Shown: positions 19,801 through 28,476, counted from the first letter of the stretch. The stretch is DNA of 64,000 nt from JAAYTD01 sp964472015 (GCA_964472015.1 CAYYIP010000004.1:72602-136601), one strand, 5' to 3'. Notes: generated by a model not told the origin, from the sequence alone. A program made the numbers and translations.

Positions 19801-20690
19801 ATAATATTGGAAATAGAACGTTTGCTATTGGTAATTTAAAAATTGTTCCTGCAAATAATGAAACATCAGAATTAGATTTTGTTGTGAGTAATTATAATCA
19901 TTTTATAGAAGTATATCAATCTGGTTTTATAAATGTATTGTTTTCGCCAAAAACTGCAGGTCAAAAACATGCATATTTATATATAGCTAATAATAGTGGT
20001 GATGAAGAAATAATTTATGAATTGATAGGAAATGCAGTATTTGTTGAATTTGCAGAACTTAAATCAAATAAAACTCAAATTAAATGGGATTATTCAGGAT
20101 TGGATTTGGAAGTTTTTAATGAATTAGATTTTAATTTAACAAATGTAGGTAATATTCCACTAGATATAAATGAATATAAAATTATAGAAAAAAATATTGC
20201 AACAAAAGCTGAAGAATTTAATATTAATATTAAGGATGAATTACCTTTAACAATAAATGCAGGTGAAATGAAAAATGTGAGTATTAAACTTGAATTAACA
20301 ATAAGTGAAGATAAAATATATACAAGAGAGGCGTCTTTAATATTATATAATACAGGGCGATATCCAGAATATGAAATATCATTACTTGTAATAGGAAATG
20401 ATAGTCTAGGTAAAATTTTAATTTTAAATAATAATGAAATTTTTTCTTATCCAATTCCTAATCCAAGTAGTTATAATACAAATGTTACAGTCTATTTAGA
20501 AAAACCTCAATACTATTCTATTGATTTATTTTCTATTGATGGAAATAAAATTAGTAATGCTTATAAAGGATATGGTGTTGCGGGTAGTAATATAGTAAAT
20601 ATTAATCTTGAAAATCTTGAAATAGGTAGTTATTATTTAATTCTGAATTTAAATGGTAAATATTATTTTAATAAAATAATAAAACAATAA
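16881..20690 (+). CDS. Subtilisin-like serine protease with T9SS type A sorting domain
   Basis: A 1269-residue secreted S8 peptidase. A signal peptide (1-20) and pro-region (to about 155) precede the catalytic domain, with the triad D189 (GISDSGVD), H259 (FHGTHVAG) and S417 (GTSMASPVAAG) and the oxyanion Asn region SAGNE. Then come a beta-sandwich region, a BNR/Ycf48-like propeller (about 650-960; NAGLTWN, MGETWS, DFGRSWD are Asp-box-like), an ASH-like domain (about 985-1170) and a C-terminal type IX sorting domain (PIPNPSSY...GSYYLILN). It is predicted to be exported by T9SS and to degrade extracellular protein. The mazG run starts only 34 bp downstream. Confidence 0.93.
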   Translation: MYKLFIYLFVSIISCIPVFSLPLQEIQNVQQKKVIEDVKFLNKDNLSYHNNIILLKTRKMQKIDKHNNILLSDVLVDKLESLGVVAKNIRAPFAKYYFVSGIQSESSNRGIERICEIIIEPNDNILEVCKELMKNIDIEYAEPAPIRYCNEFIPNDPEINKQWHLQNIELYKAWEVVKEKKGVLIGISDSGVDINHFDLANNVWKNPKEELNGVDSDGNGKVDDINGWDFVGNISFDDIYYGRWKEDNDPSVKIDQNFHGTHVAGCAAAVINNTIGVAGSAINCKIVASKHAVDSTTDYGIQRGYEGILYLAKLGARIINCSWGGKAYGMTEYDVIQEAISLGSIIFTSAGNEAVDIDISPIYPACYEGCIIVGSNDPNNKVSFFSNYGYATSIFSPGNSIYSTVPNNKYSSQSGTSMASPVAAGVAGLVLSVFPEYTAKQVKHQLRSTGDNVISNNSYKYFKKINAYNAVTYNNPDFPDKVVPGVSVSKISIPPFDKLVNYTEKEITLTLKNYIGKANDLVVNILSLDGYLSSSKFDEIFEVGSMDINEEKTISFDIRLDSLCGIADGKAKLLIEYGDGNFYDFEVIYIPISISSSNKYSFVNVYGASRTGLHYSIHNFNENTAFAVGVFYYGTIYPVLQTITEGNIFSTTEQFSTPSQSIPYTVYALTSKNIIITTATTKGNTFIINTKNKFLTAPSVLEATSLTPFINYMTFFDDQNGILVGDPKGNKWGIAITKNAGLTWNIFENSIPVDSGEVGILNVAAKLDNTIWFGTNKGKIIKINNMGETWSADTVCKDAIITSINFANANRGAAIYIDLKDNKYYLATNDGNKWSKGVFDFSKISTFAIPKYVYGTPTGMFLVVFDNNATYSSKDFGRSWDKLPNKELYDAQFVHIFPQSNNREIKIKTYGIDNEKNNPNKEQRWYPYYVFASSKISLPFGAKYDIKISPDSPKLLDYGELKIGQDSIKTIDIDNIGNRTFAIGNLKIVPANNETSELDFVVSNYNHFIEVYQSGFINVLFSPKTAGQKHAYLYIANNSGDEEIIYELIGNAVFVEFAELKSNKTQIKWDYSGLDLEVFNELDFNLTNVGNIPLDINEYKIIEKNIATKAEEFNINIKDELPLTINAGEMKNVSIKLELTISEDKIYTREASLILYNTGRYPEYEISLLVIGNDSLGKILILNNNEIFSYPIPNPSSYNTNVTVYLEKPQYYSIDLFSIDGNKISNAYKGYGVAGSNIVNINLENLEIGSYYLILNLNGKYYFNKIIKQ

Positions 20691-20724
20691 TTAATTATTT
20701 TATATTATATATATTTAATTAGTA

Positions 20725-21558
20725 ATGAAAAATAAAGTGCCAGTTCCAGAAGACGAGAATAATCTATTTTCTCAAATAGAAAATTTTGTAAAAATTGTTA
20801 AAATTTTAAGAAGAGATTGTCCTTGGGATAGTAAACAAACTCATAAAAGTATATCTCATCTTTTAATAGAGGAAGCATACGAAGCAGTTGATGCTATAAA
20901 TAAAGGAAATATGAAGGAATTTAGTAAAGAATTAGGTGATATTTTATTACATATTGTTATGCATAGTGTAATGGCCTCTGAAACAAATGATTTTGATTTT
21001 ATAGATGTTATAAAAGCTATTAGCAATAAGATGATTAATAGACATCCTCATGTTTTTGAAATAGAAACTAATAATTCTATAAAAAAAGAAGTTACAACAG
21101 CAGAACAAGTGCTTGATTCTTGGGAAAAAATAAAGATGACTGAGGTGGCAGGGCGAGCCTCTGTATTGGATGGTGTTCCTGATAGTTTACCATCACTTTT
21201 AAAAGCAGAACGTATACAAGAAAAAGCTGCAAGAGTTGGTTTTGATTGGATAGAAAAACAGGATGTATGGAAAAAAGTTTATGAAGAATTTGATGAATTA
21301 AGAGCAGAACTTGAAAAAAATGATGTAAAGAAAAAAGAAGAAGAATTTGGTGACGTTATATTTGCTTTAGTAAATGCTGCACGATTTGAAAAAATTGTTT
21401 TAGAACAAGCTTTGCAATTAACAAATCTAAAATTTATAAAGAGATTTCAATATATAGAAAAACGTGCTTCAGAATTAAATCTTAATTTATCTAATATGAG
21501 TTTATCTGAAATGGATGAATTTTGGAATGAAGCAAAAGAAATTGAAAAATTATATTAA
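20725..21558 (+). CDS. mazG: Nucleoside triphosphate pyrophosphohydrolase MazG
   Basis: A 277-residue all-alpha NTP pyrophosphatase that hydrolyses (d)NTPs to NMP and PPi; in other bacteria it clears aberrant nucleotides and lowers ppGpp. Two MazG domains are visible. The first has LRRDCPWDSKQTH and the metal-binding EEAYEAVDA...KELGDILLH; the second has YEEFDELRAEL...EEFGDVIFALVN. WEKIKMTE and SVLDGVP lie between them. It opens a closely spaced run of housekeeping genes (gatC begins 11 bp later). Confidence 0.96.
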   Translation: MKNKVPVPEDENNLFSQIENFVKIVKILRRDCPWDSKQTHKSISHLLIEEAYEAVDAINKGNMKEFSKELGDILLHIVMHSVMASETNDFDFIDVIKAISNKMINRHPHVFEIETNNSIKKEVTTAEQVLDSWEKIKMTEVAGRASVLDGVPDSLPSLLKAERIQEKAARVGFDWIEKQDVWKKVYEEFDELRAELEKNDVKKKEEEFGDVIFALVNAARFEKIVLEQALQLTNLKFIKRFQYIEKRASELNLNLSNMSLSEMDEFWNEAKEIEKLY

Positions 21559-21568
21559 TAAAAAAATT

Positions 21569-21850
21569 ATGACAAAAGAAGAATTAAAACAAGTATCAAA
21601 ACATATAGCTATTTATATTAATGACGAAAAAATAAATACTACACTTAAAGAATTAAACAATATTTTTGATTATATTTCTATTTTTGATAAATATGAAATG
21701 CAACCTATCGAAATAGAAGAACAAATGACTGCTGGAACTAATAGATGGCGAGAAGATGAAACTATTCCATCTTTTACTTTAAAAGAAGCTCTGTTTAATG
21801 CGTCACGTAAAAATGAAAACTTTTTTAAAGTTCCAAAAGTTATAGAATAA
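21569..21850 (+). CDS. gatC: Asp-tRNA(Asn)/Glu-tRNA(Gln) amidotransferase subunit C
   Basis: A 93-residue protein with the GatC pattern: an N-terminal helix MTKEELKQVSKHIAIYI, then the mid-region LKELNNIFDYISIFDKYE and TNRWREDE. GatC stabilises the GatA-GatB complex that amidates mischarged Glu-tRNA(Gln) or Asp-tRNA(Asn). An in-frame ATG at 21515 would overlap mazG and add 18 non-conserved residues; the ATG at 21569 fits the family N-terminus and leaves a 10-bp gap. gatA and gatB are not in the window, which is common in this lineage. Confidence 0.85.
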   Translation: MTKEELKQVSKHIAIYINDEKINTTLKELNNIFDYISIFDKYEMQPIEIEEQMTAGTNRWREDETIPSFTLKEALFNASRKNENFFKVPKVIE

Positions 21851-21853
21851 TAT

Positions 21854-22600
21854 ATGAGTATAATAGGTATTATTCCTGCAAGATATGCATCAACAAGATT
21901 AAAAGCAAAGCCATTACTTGAAATTAATGGGAAACCATTAGTTATAAATGTATGGGAGAATATGAAAAAATCTACATATATTTCAAGGCTTATTATTGCA
22001 ACGGATGATGTTAGAATACTAGAAGCTTGTAAAAAATATGGTGCAGAAGTTATATTGACATCGCCCAATTTATCTTCAGGTACTGATAGAATATTTGAAG
22101 CCTATAAAAAAACAGGAGAAATAGAAGATATTATCGTTAATATACAAGGTGACGAACCTTTATTAATGGCTGAAAGTATAGATAAAATGTTAAATATTTT
22201 TCAGTATAATAATTTTGCCGAAGTTGGAACTCTTATTACTAAGATAAAAAGTTACAAGGACTTAATTTCTTCAAATACTGTAAAGGTTGTTATAGATAAT
22301 AATAATAATGCTATGTATTTTTCTAGAAGTCCTATCCCTTTTTTTAGAGATGAAAATATAGAAAATTGGATTATTAAATTTGATTATTGGAAACATATTG
22401 GTGTATATGCGTATAGAAAAGAAGCATTGTATAAATTTATAAATCTATTTCAATCAAAATATGAACATATAGAGAAACTAGAACAATTAAGACTGCTTGA
22501 AGCAGATACTAAATTACTTTGTGTAAAAATAGAACAAGATTGTATTGGAGTTGATACACAAGAAGATCTAGATCTAGTTCGTAATATTCTTGCTAAATAA
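21854..22600 (+). CDS. kdsB: 3-deoxy-manno-octulosonate cytidylyltransferase
   Basis: A 248-residue enzyme that couples CTP and Kdo to make CMP-Kdo for LPS inner-core synthesis. The nucleotide-binding start IIPARYASTRLKAKPL is diagnostic. VNIQGDEPL, SRSPIPFFR, HIGVYAYRKE and the ending GVDTQEDLDLV follow in family order. It starts 3 bp after the gatC stop, so it is translationally close to that gene. Together with lpxK and the LpxL-type gene further right, it shows that the organism makes Kdo-containing lipopolysaccharide. Confidence 0.97.
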   Translation: MSIIGIIPARYASTRLKAKPLLEINGKPLVINVWENMKKSTYISRLIIATDDVRILEACKKYGAEVILTSPNLSSGTDRIFEAYKKTGEIEDIIVNIQGDEPLLMAESIDKMLNIFQYNNFAEVGTLITKIKSYKDLISSNTVKVVIDNNNNAMYFSRSPIPFFRDENIENWIIKFDYWKHIGVYAYRKEALYKFINLFQSKYEHIEKLEQLRLLEADTKLLCVKIEQDCIGVDTQEDLDLVRNILAK

Positions 22601-22628
22601 TAATTAATATATATATAAAGTGTGTGTT

Positions 22629-23453
22629 ATGAAATATAGTAAAAAATTAAATATAATTATTAGTATTTTTTTTGTTAATTTTATATGTTTAGTGATTAAT
22701 AGTAGTTTAATATCACAAGAAAAACAATATAGATATATAAAAAATGAAGCTTTTGGATTTGGTGAAAAATTAGAATATAAAGTTGGATTAATAGGAGGCA
22801 TTTTTGCTGGTCTAGGAGGTAGCGGGGGATTACAAGTAGGTTCAAAACCAATATATAGAGAGGGACGTGAATGTTATGATGTAAGATTTTGGGTGAATTC
22901 AGAAGGGATTGTTGATCTTACTTATCCCGTTCATGATAAATATCGTAGTGTTATAGATGTATCCGGATTATTTCCTTATGAATTTTATCAACATATAAGA
23001 GAAGGGAAATATAAAAGAGATTTTAAAGCTAGTTTTGATCAATCTAATCATTTTGCAATTGTACAGGATAAGAAATATCCAATAGATGAATATATGCAAG
23101 ATCTAGTATCTGCCTTTTATTATGTACGTAGTATGGATTTAGCCAAAATGCCTAATGGTTGTATGTTTGAGCTTAAAAATTTTTATAAAGATACAACATT
23201 TAGTTTACCTGTAAAAATTATAGGTAGAGAAATAATAAGTGTTCCTGCCGGTAAATTTCGTACTATAATTGTTCAACCAATTATTAGAGAAGGTGGATTA
23301 TTTAAGTTCCAAAGTAATATTTATATATGGTTAACAGAGGATGATAGAAAAATTCCTGTGAAGGTTTCTACTACTATTATTATAGGTGAAGCAGGTGCAG
23401 AGTTAGTTAAATATAGTGGAGTTCGCGGTAAAATAAATGCTAAAATTGAATAA
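22629..23453 (+). CDS. Exported DUF3108-type protein
   Basis: A 274-residue protein with a signal-peptide-like N-terminus (MKYSKKLN, hydrophobic to about residue 27). Its beta-rich body fits DUF3108: the opening FGFGEKLEYKVG, the mid VPAGKFRTIIVQP and the end IWLTEDDRKIPVKVS. An internal Gly-rich segment (GGIFAGLGGSGG) is notable. A GTG at 22620 would add three residues; the ATG at 22629 gives a proper signal peptide. DUF3108 proteins are periplasmic or envelope beta proteins of unknown role. It lies between kdsB and pheS in the plus-strand run, 28 bp after kdsB. Confidence 0.85.
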   Translation: MKYSKKLNIIISIFFVNFICLVINSSLISQEKQYRYIKNEAFGFGEKLEYKVGLIGGIFAGLGGSGGLQVGSKPIYREGRECYDVRFWVNSEGIVDLTYPVHDKYRSVIDVSGLFPYEFYQHIREGKYKRDFKASFDQSNHFAIVQDKKYPIDEYMQDLVSAFYYVRSMDLAKMPNGCMFELKNFYKDTTFSLPVKIIGREIISVPAGKFRTIIVQPIIREGGLFKFQSNIYIWLTEDDRKIPVKVSTTIIIGEAGAELVKYSGVRGKINAKIE

Positions 23454-23517
23454 CTTTTGCTAATTTTTATAATTGAATTTTTATTTTAATAAAATATAAC
23501 ATAAATATAAATATAAT

Positions 23518-24549
23518 ATGCTAGAAAAAATTAAAGAGTTAACAATTAATATAAAAGATGAATTATCTAAAGTAAAAACAAAATCTGATTTAGAACTTTT
23601 TCGTTCAAAATTTTTAGTAAAAAAAGGAGTTATACAAAAATTATTTGAACAATTAAGGACTGTGTCTCCTGAAAATAAACCTATTATAGGAAAAGAATTA
23701 AATATATTGTCAAAATTTGCAGAACAACAATATATGAAATTAAAAGAAATATTAGATGCAGAAACGAATCTAAAAGTACAAGAAATAGATATTACATTAC
23801 CGGGGCGGCGTCAGTATCATGGGACTTATCATCCTGTAAGGCAAATAATAGATGAAATTGTAACAATATTTAAATCTATTGGATTTGATGTTGCAGAAGG
23901 GCCACAAATAGAGGATTCTTTTTATAATTTTGATGCATTAAATTTTCAATCTGATCATCCTGCACGTGATATGCAAGATACTTTTTTTATAAAACATAAT
24001 ACAAGTACAAATGGGAATGATATTCTCTTAAGAACACATACGTCACCTGTACAAATTCGTGTTATGCAGGCTCAAAAACCACCTATTCGATGTATAATGC
24101 CGGGTAGAGTATATCGTAATGAAGCTATAAATTCTCGTTCACTTGCAGAATTTCATCAAGTAGAAGGATTATATATAAATAAAAATGTTACATTTGCAGA
24201 ACTTAAAGCAACAATGATAGTTTTTGCAAAAAAAATGTATGGCGAGGATTCTAAATTTAGATTTAGACCATCTTATTTCCCTTTTACAGAACCAAGTGCA
24301 GAATTTGATATATCTTGTTATCTTTGTAAGGGACAAGGATGCAAAATATGTAAGGGGACAGGGTGGCTTGAAATAGCAGGGTGTGGTATGGTTCATCCTA
24401 ATGTGTTAAAATCAGGTGGAATAGATACTGAGAAATATATGGGATATGCCTTTGGGTTTGGAATAGAACGTATTGTACTTCTTAAAACAGGGATAGATGA
24501 TATAAGATATTTATATGAAAATGATATAAGATTATTACAACAATTTTAA
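23518..24549 (+). CDS. pheS: Phenylalanyl-tRNA synthetase alpha subunit
   Basis: A 343-residue class II aminoacyl-tRNA synthetase catalytic subunit. An N-terminal coiled coil (about 1-90) binds tRNA. Motif 2 lies near PGRVYRNEAINSRSLAEFHQVEG and motif 3 in GFGIERIVLLK. An insert with two CxxC-like pairs (YLCKGQGCKICKGTGW, about 262-280) is as found in many bacterial PheS. The partner pheT is not adjacent. It ends 4 bp before cdsA. Confidence 0.97.
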   Translation: MLEKIKELTINIKDELSKVKTKSDLELFRSKFLVKKGVIQKLFEQLRTVSPENKPIIGKELNILSKFAEQQYMKLKEILDAETNLKVQEIDITLPGRRQYHGTYHPVRQIIDEIVTIFKSIGFDVAEGPQIEDSFYNFDALNFQSDHPARDMQDTFFIKHNTSTNGNDILLRTHTSPVQIRVMQAQKPPIRCIMPGRVYRNEAINSRSLAEFHQVEGLYINKNVTFAELKATMIVFAKKMYGEDSKFRFRPSYFPFTEPSAEFDISCYLCKGQGCKICKGTGWLEIAGCGMVHPNVLKSGGIDTEKYMGYAFGFGIERIVLLKTGIDDIRYLYENDIRLLQQF

Positions 24550-24553
24550 AATT

Positions 24554-25393
24554 ATGTCTGAATTAACTAAGCGCATTATTATTGCCTCAATAGGAATACC
24601 TTTAATAATTCTAGTTGTTATATTAGGTAATATATATTTTTTTATTTTTGTTACTATTATTTCTACTATTGCTCTATATGAATTCTATATAATGTCTAGA
24701 AACAAAAATCATAAACCGTCTAAAATTATAGCGTTGATTTATAATTTTTGTATACTACTATTATTATATTGTTATAGTATAGATTACATATGCATATCAA
24801 TTTTTATAAAATATATAATTATATTGTCTTTAATAGCTATTGTTTTAATATTAATACAACAATTATTTTACAAAGAAAATAATATATATGATAACTTTGG
24901 TACAACCATAGCAGGATTACTTTATATAACAGTCCCAATGTATATATTATTGTTATTAAGATTTAAAGAAAATATAAAAGGTATTAATAATGCATATTTT
25001 ATACTTATTATGTTATTTACAATATGGATTTGTGATACTTTTGCATATTTTATTGGGAAAAAGTTTGGAAAACGTAAATTATTAGAACGAGTTAGTCCTA
25101 AAAAAACTATTGCAGGTTTTATTGCAGGTTTTATTGCTTCGTTTATATTTTTCTTTATTGTAACAATAATTATTATGCCACAACTTAAAGTAATTCATTC
25201 TATATTTCTTGCAGTTATAATAGGAATTACAGGTCAACTAGGAGATTTAATTGAATCTAAATTTAAACGTGATGCAAATGTAAAAGATAGCAGTAGTATA
25301 ATACCGGGACATGGTGGAGTACTTGATAGATTTGATAGTTTTATTTTTACTATTATTGTTACATATATTTATATAGTGATATTTATAGATTGA
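24554..25393 (+). CDS. cdsA: Phosphatidate cytidylyltransferase (CDP-diacylglycerol synthase)
   Basis: A 279-residue polytopic membrane enzyme that converts phosphatidate and CTP to CDP-diacylglycerol, the precursor of all bacterial phospholipids. About eight hydrophobic segments are present. The family signature near the C-terminus is complete: SKFKRDANVKDSSSIIPGH followed by GGVLDRFD. CDTFAYFIGKKFGKRKL is a second conserved cytoplasmic loop. It starts 4 bp after the pheS stop, and it ends in TGA, evidence that TGA is a stop codon here. Confidence 0.97.
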   Translation: MSELTKRIIIASIGIPLIILVVILGNIYFFIFVTIISTIALYEFYIMSRNKNHKPSKIIALIYNFCILLLLYCYSIDYICISIFIKYIIILSLIAIVLILIQQLFYKENNIYDNFGTTIAGLLYITVPMYILLLLRFKENIKGINNAYFILIMLFTIWICDTFAYFIGKKFGKRKLLERVSPKKTIAGFIAGFIASFIFFFIVTIIIMPQLKVIHSIFLAVIIGITGQLGDLIESKFKRDANVKDSSSIIPGHGGVLDRFDSFIFTIIVTYIYIVIFID

Positions 25394-25470
25394 TAATTGT
25401 TTTATAAATTTAATATTATAAAATATATAAGTATAGTTTATACTTATATATTTTTTTATTATTGTTAGAA

Positions 25471-26322
25471 ATGAATAATTTTACTTTGTTTATAAATATA
25501 ATAAATACTATTTTAATAGTTTTTATAACTTATAAGTATATTATTAATAAATATTTATTGTTAATTCCTATTTCTATTTCTTTATTTTGTTTTATAGCTA
25601 TACCTATAAAATCATTTCAGCTTGCAATATCATTAACAATTATTTTTTTGGCAGCAATATTTCTTTTTAGATATTATGATAATATGAAATATTTGAGACG
25701 CATTATTCCTATTGGAATAATGATAGGTATTCTTGTTATTTTTAGAATAGATATGGCTGTTTTTATATATGGAATGTATTTTTGGGCTATATTTTGGGCT
25801 GGCTTAGCTGATGTAGAAGGATTACGATTTCCTTTAAAGAAACGAGCTTTACGTGGTTTTTTTCAAGGAATATTTTTTACTTTTACTGTTATTATAGTAA
25901 TAGTTTTGTATATGTGTTATGAACTTATATATAAATATAAAAGTTTTTTATTCTCTAAGTTAATAATTGAATTAAAAAATATGTTTAGTGTAACTGGATT
26001 ATTTAAAATTCCTACATTTAATGATAATATTATTTTATTAACTTTCCTAAGTATATATATAATATCATTAATTATTTTAATTTTTAAACATAAAAAGAAA
26101 ATTTTATTATCTTCGCATCCATGTTTTTGGAAAGAAATGTTAATAATTAATATCGGTTTAAATCTATATCCACAAGCTATATTAACTTCTGATATTGAAA
26201 ACACTATCCCTTTAATTTTAATAAGTAGTATGTTATTACCTAATATTATATATTATATAATTAATGAAGTTAAAATATATAAAGATAAATTACTATATGA
26301 TAAAATAAACAATTTTAACTAG
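25471..26322 (+). CDS. Polytopic membrane protein of unknown function next to cdsA
   Basis: A 283-residue very hydrophobic protein with about eight predicted transmembrane segments. The only distinctive polar loop is near residues 112-130 (WAGLADVEGLRFPLKKRALRGF), followed by a charged cytoplasmic segment about 200-225. A TTG at 25462 is in frame, but the ATG at 25471 is the simpler start. It lies 77 bp after cdsA and closes the plus-strand run before a bidirectional terminator. Position and topology suggest lipid or polyprenol metabolism, in the manner of CTP-dependent lipid kinases, but no diagnostic motif was found. Confidence 0.7.
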   Translation: MNNFTLFINIINTILIVFITYKYIINKYLLLIPISISLFCFIAIPIKSFQLAISLTIIFLAAIFLFRYYDNMKYLRRIIPIGIMIGILVIFRIDMAVFIYGMYFWAIFWAGLADVEGLRFPLKKRALRGFFQGIFFTFTVIIVIVLYMCYELIYKYKSFLFSKLIIELKNMFSVTGLFKIPTFNDNIILLTFLSIYIISLIILIFKHKKKILLSSHPCFWKEMLIINIGLNLYPQAILTSDIENTIPLILISSMLLPNIIYYIINEVKIYKDKLLYDKINNFN

Positions 26323-26336
26323 ATTTATTTAGCAAC

Positions 26337-26376
26337 AAAAAAGGCAACGCATTATATACGATACGTTGCCTTTAAG
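26337..26376. terminator. Bidirectional rho-independent terminator
   Basis: The stem AAAGGCAACG (26340-26349) / CGTTGCCTTT (26364-26373) has a 14-nt loop. Six A residues before the left arm give a T-run on the minus strand, and TTT follows on the plus strand. It sits between the membrane protein gene and convergent groEL. Confidence 0.88.
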
Positions 26377-26430
26377 TTTATTATATTGTATATTTTAATC
26401 TAATATTAAAATATATATTATATATTACTA

Positions 26431-28059
26431 TTAATACATATCCATTCCGCCGCCTGGCATTGGAGGCATTGGAACATCTTTTTGAGGTTTATCATGAATA
26501 GTTGCTTCGGTTGTTAATAGTAGTCCTGCTATTGAAGCTGCATTTTCTAGTGCTACACGTGTAACTTTTGTTGGATCTATAACACCAGCATTGAATAAAT
26601 CGCAATAAGTTTCATTTACTGCATTAAATCCAAATGCACCTTCACCTTCTTTTACTTTATTACAAACAACAGAAGCTTCTAACCCAGCATTAGAAACGAT
26701 TTGTCTAATAGGTTCTTCAATTGCTTTTTTTACTATATTAATACCAGTTTTTTTGTCAGCATTATTAGTTTCAATTTTTTCAAGAGTTTCAATTGCTCTA
26801 ATATAAGCTATACCACCACCAGGTACAATACCTTCTTCAACAGCAGCGCGAGTTGCATGTAAAGCGTCTTCTACTCTTGCTTTCTTTTCTTTCATTTCAA
26901 CTTCTGTTGCTGCACCAATACGTAAAACAGCAACGCCTCCGCTAAGTTTAGCAAGACGTTCTTGTAATTTTTCCTTATCGTAGTCGCTTGTAGTACGTTC
27001 TATTTGAACTTTAATTTCATTTATGCGAGCTTTAATATCTGATGATGAGCCAGCGCCTTCAACTATAGTAGTATTATCTTTATCTATAGTTACATGTGTA
27101 GCAGTACCAAGTTGTGCAATATTTGTTTGGTCTAATTTATAACCTTTTTCTTCACAAATAACTGTACCACCAGTAAGAATTGCTATATCTTCTAACATAG
27201 CTTTACGTCTGTCACCAAATCCAGGAGCTTTTACAGCTGCTATACGAAGTGTTCCACGTAATTTGTTAACAACAAGAGTTGCAAGTGCTTCACCTTCAAT
27301 ATCTTCTGCTATTATTATCAAAGCACGACCTGCTTGAGAGGTTTTTTCCAGTATTGGTAATAGTTCTTTTACAGATGAAATTTTCTTATCATATATAAGT
27401 ATAAAAGGATTTTCAAGTACAGCTTCCATTGTTTCGGTATCTGTTACAAAATATGGTGAAAGATAACCACGATCGAATTGCATACCTTCTACAGTTTCCA
27501 TTGTAGTTTCCATACCTTTTGCTTCTTCAACAGTAATAACACCATCTTTCCCAACTTTTTCCATTGCTTCTGCAATTAAATTACCAATATCGGGATCATT
27601 ATTTGCAGAAATAGTTCCAATCTGTGCTATTTCTGTTCTACCGCCAACTTCGCGGCTAAATTCTTTTAATTTTTCAGTTACTGCTTTTACAGCAATATCT
27701 ATACCGCGTTTTAAGTCCATTGGATTTGCACCAGCAGTAACATTTTTTAATCCTTCACGGTAAATTGCTTGTGCAAGTACAGTTGCAGTTGTGGTTCCAT
27801 CACCTGCTGCATCACTTGTTCTAGAAGCAACTTCGCGAACCATTGAAGCACCCATATTTTCAATAGGATCTTCTAATTCTATTTCTTTTGCTACGGTTAC
27901 ACCATCTTTTGTTATTAAAGGTGCTCCAAATTTTCTTTCTATAACTACATTACGTCCTTTTGGACCAAGTGTAACTTTAACAGTATCTGCTAGTTGATCT
28001 ACACCTGATTTTAATGCCGCGCGAGCTTCAACGTTAAATTTTATTATTTTTGTTGACAT
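26431..28059 (-). CDS. groEL: Chaperonin GroEL (Hsp60)
   Basis: A 542-residue ATP-dependent chaperonin forming the double-ring folding chamber. Signatures include VTLGPKGRNVVIE, the ATP-site DGVTVAKEIEL and AGDGTTTATVLAQ, the family signature around AAVEEGIVPGGG, and a short C-terminal tail PPMPGGGMDMY in place of long GGM repeats. It lies 59 bp downstream of groES in the same transcript, which begins at a region with three regularly spaced dyads. The gene is less AT-biased than its surroundings, as expected for a highly expressed gene. Confidence 0.99.
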   Translation of the reverse strand: MSTKIIKFNVEARAALKSGVDQLADTVKVTLGPKGRNVVIERKFGAPLITKDGVTVAKEIELEDPIENMGASMVREVASRTSDAAGDGTTTATVLAQAIYREGLKNVTAGANPMDLKRGIDIAVKAVTEKLKEFSREVGGRTEIAQIGTISANNDPDIGNLIAEAMEKVGKDGVITVEEAKGMETTMETVEGMQFDRGYLSPYFVTDTETMEAVLENPFILIYDKKISSVKELLPILEKTSQAGRALIIIAEDIEGEALATLVVNKLRGTLRIAAVKAPGFGDRRKAMLEDIAILTGGTVICEEKGYKLDQTNIAQLGTATHVTIDKDNTTIVEGAGSSSDIKARINEIKVQIERTTSDYDKEKLQERLAKLSGGVAVLRIGAATEVEMKEKKARVEDALHATRAAVEEGIVPGGGIAYIRAIETLEKIETNNADKKTGINIVKKAIEEPIRQIVSNAGLEASVVCNKVKEGEGAFGFNAVNETYCDLFNAGVIDPTKVTRVALENAASIAGLLLTTEATIHDKPQKDVPMPPMPGGGMDMY

Positions 28060-28118
28060 TTCTTTTGCCTATTTTTATTTGATTATGATTAAAATATAAA
28101 ATTTGATTGCTTTTTGAA

Positions 28119-28406
28119 TTATCCGATGATTGCAAATACATCTGTTTCTTTCATCATTAAAAATTCATCACCTTCGATTGTTATTTCTGTACCTGCATAT
28201 TTGCCATAAAGTACATTGTCACCAACTTTTAGTTGCATAGGAATAAGTTTTCCATTATCATCTATTCTGCCTTGACCAACAGCGATGATCTCACCTTGTA
28301 AAGGTTTTTCTTTTGCTGTATCAGGAATTATGATACCACTTTTTGTTGTTTCTTCAGCAGGTGCTGGCTTTACGATAATTCTATCGTGCAATGGAGTCAA
28401 TTTCAT
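28119..28406 (-). CDS. groES: Co-chaperonin GroES (Hsp10)
   Basis: A 95-residue lid of the GroEL chamber. The N-terminus MKLTPLHDRIIVKP and the mobile-loop region EETTKSGIIIPDTAKEKP are typical, with VGDNVLYGKYAGTEI near the C-terminus. A GGAG Shine-Dalgarno lies 8 bp before the ATG. It is the first gene of groESL and its leader carries the operator-like dyads at 28477-28531. Confidence 0.99.
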   Translation of the reverse strand: MKLTPLHDRIIVKPAPAEETTKSGIIIPDTAKEKPLQGEIIAVGQGRIDDNGKLIPMQLKVGDNVLYGKYAGTEITIEGDEFLMMKETDVFAIIG

Positions 28407-28476
28407 TTTTTTATCTCCGTATTTTTATTTTTAGATTATATGAAAAAGTTTTTACTTATTATCATGTTTTTAAATT

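Noticed and set aside
21670..22068. 132-codon antisense frame over gatC/kdsB
   Set aside because: It overlaps two well-identified genes and has no family resemblance.
24554..25393. Alternative genetic code (TGA read as Trp), suggested by the low G+C
   Set aside because: cdsA ends in TGA at its expected C-terminus, and the tRNA-Trp has anticodon CCA, as in the standard code.
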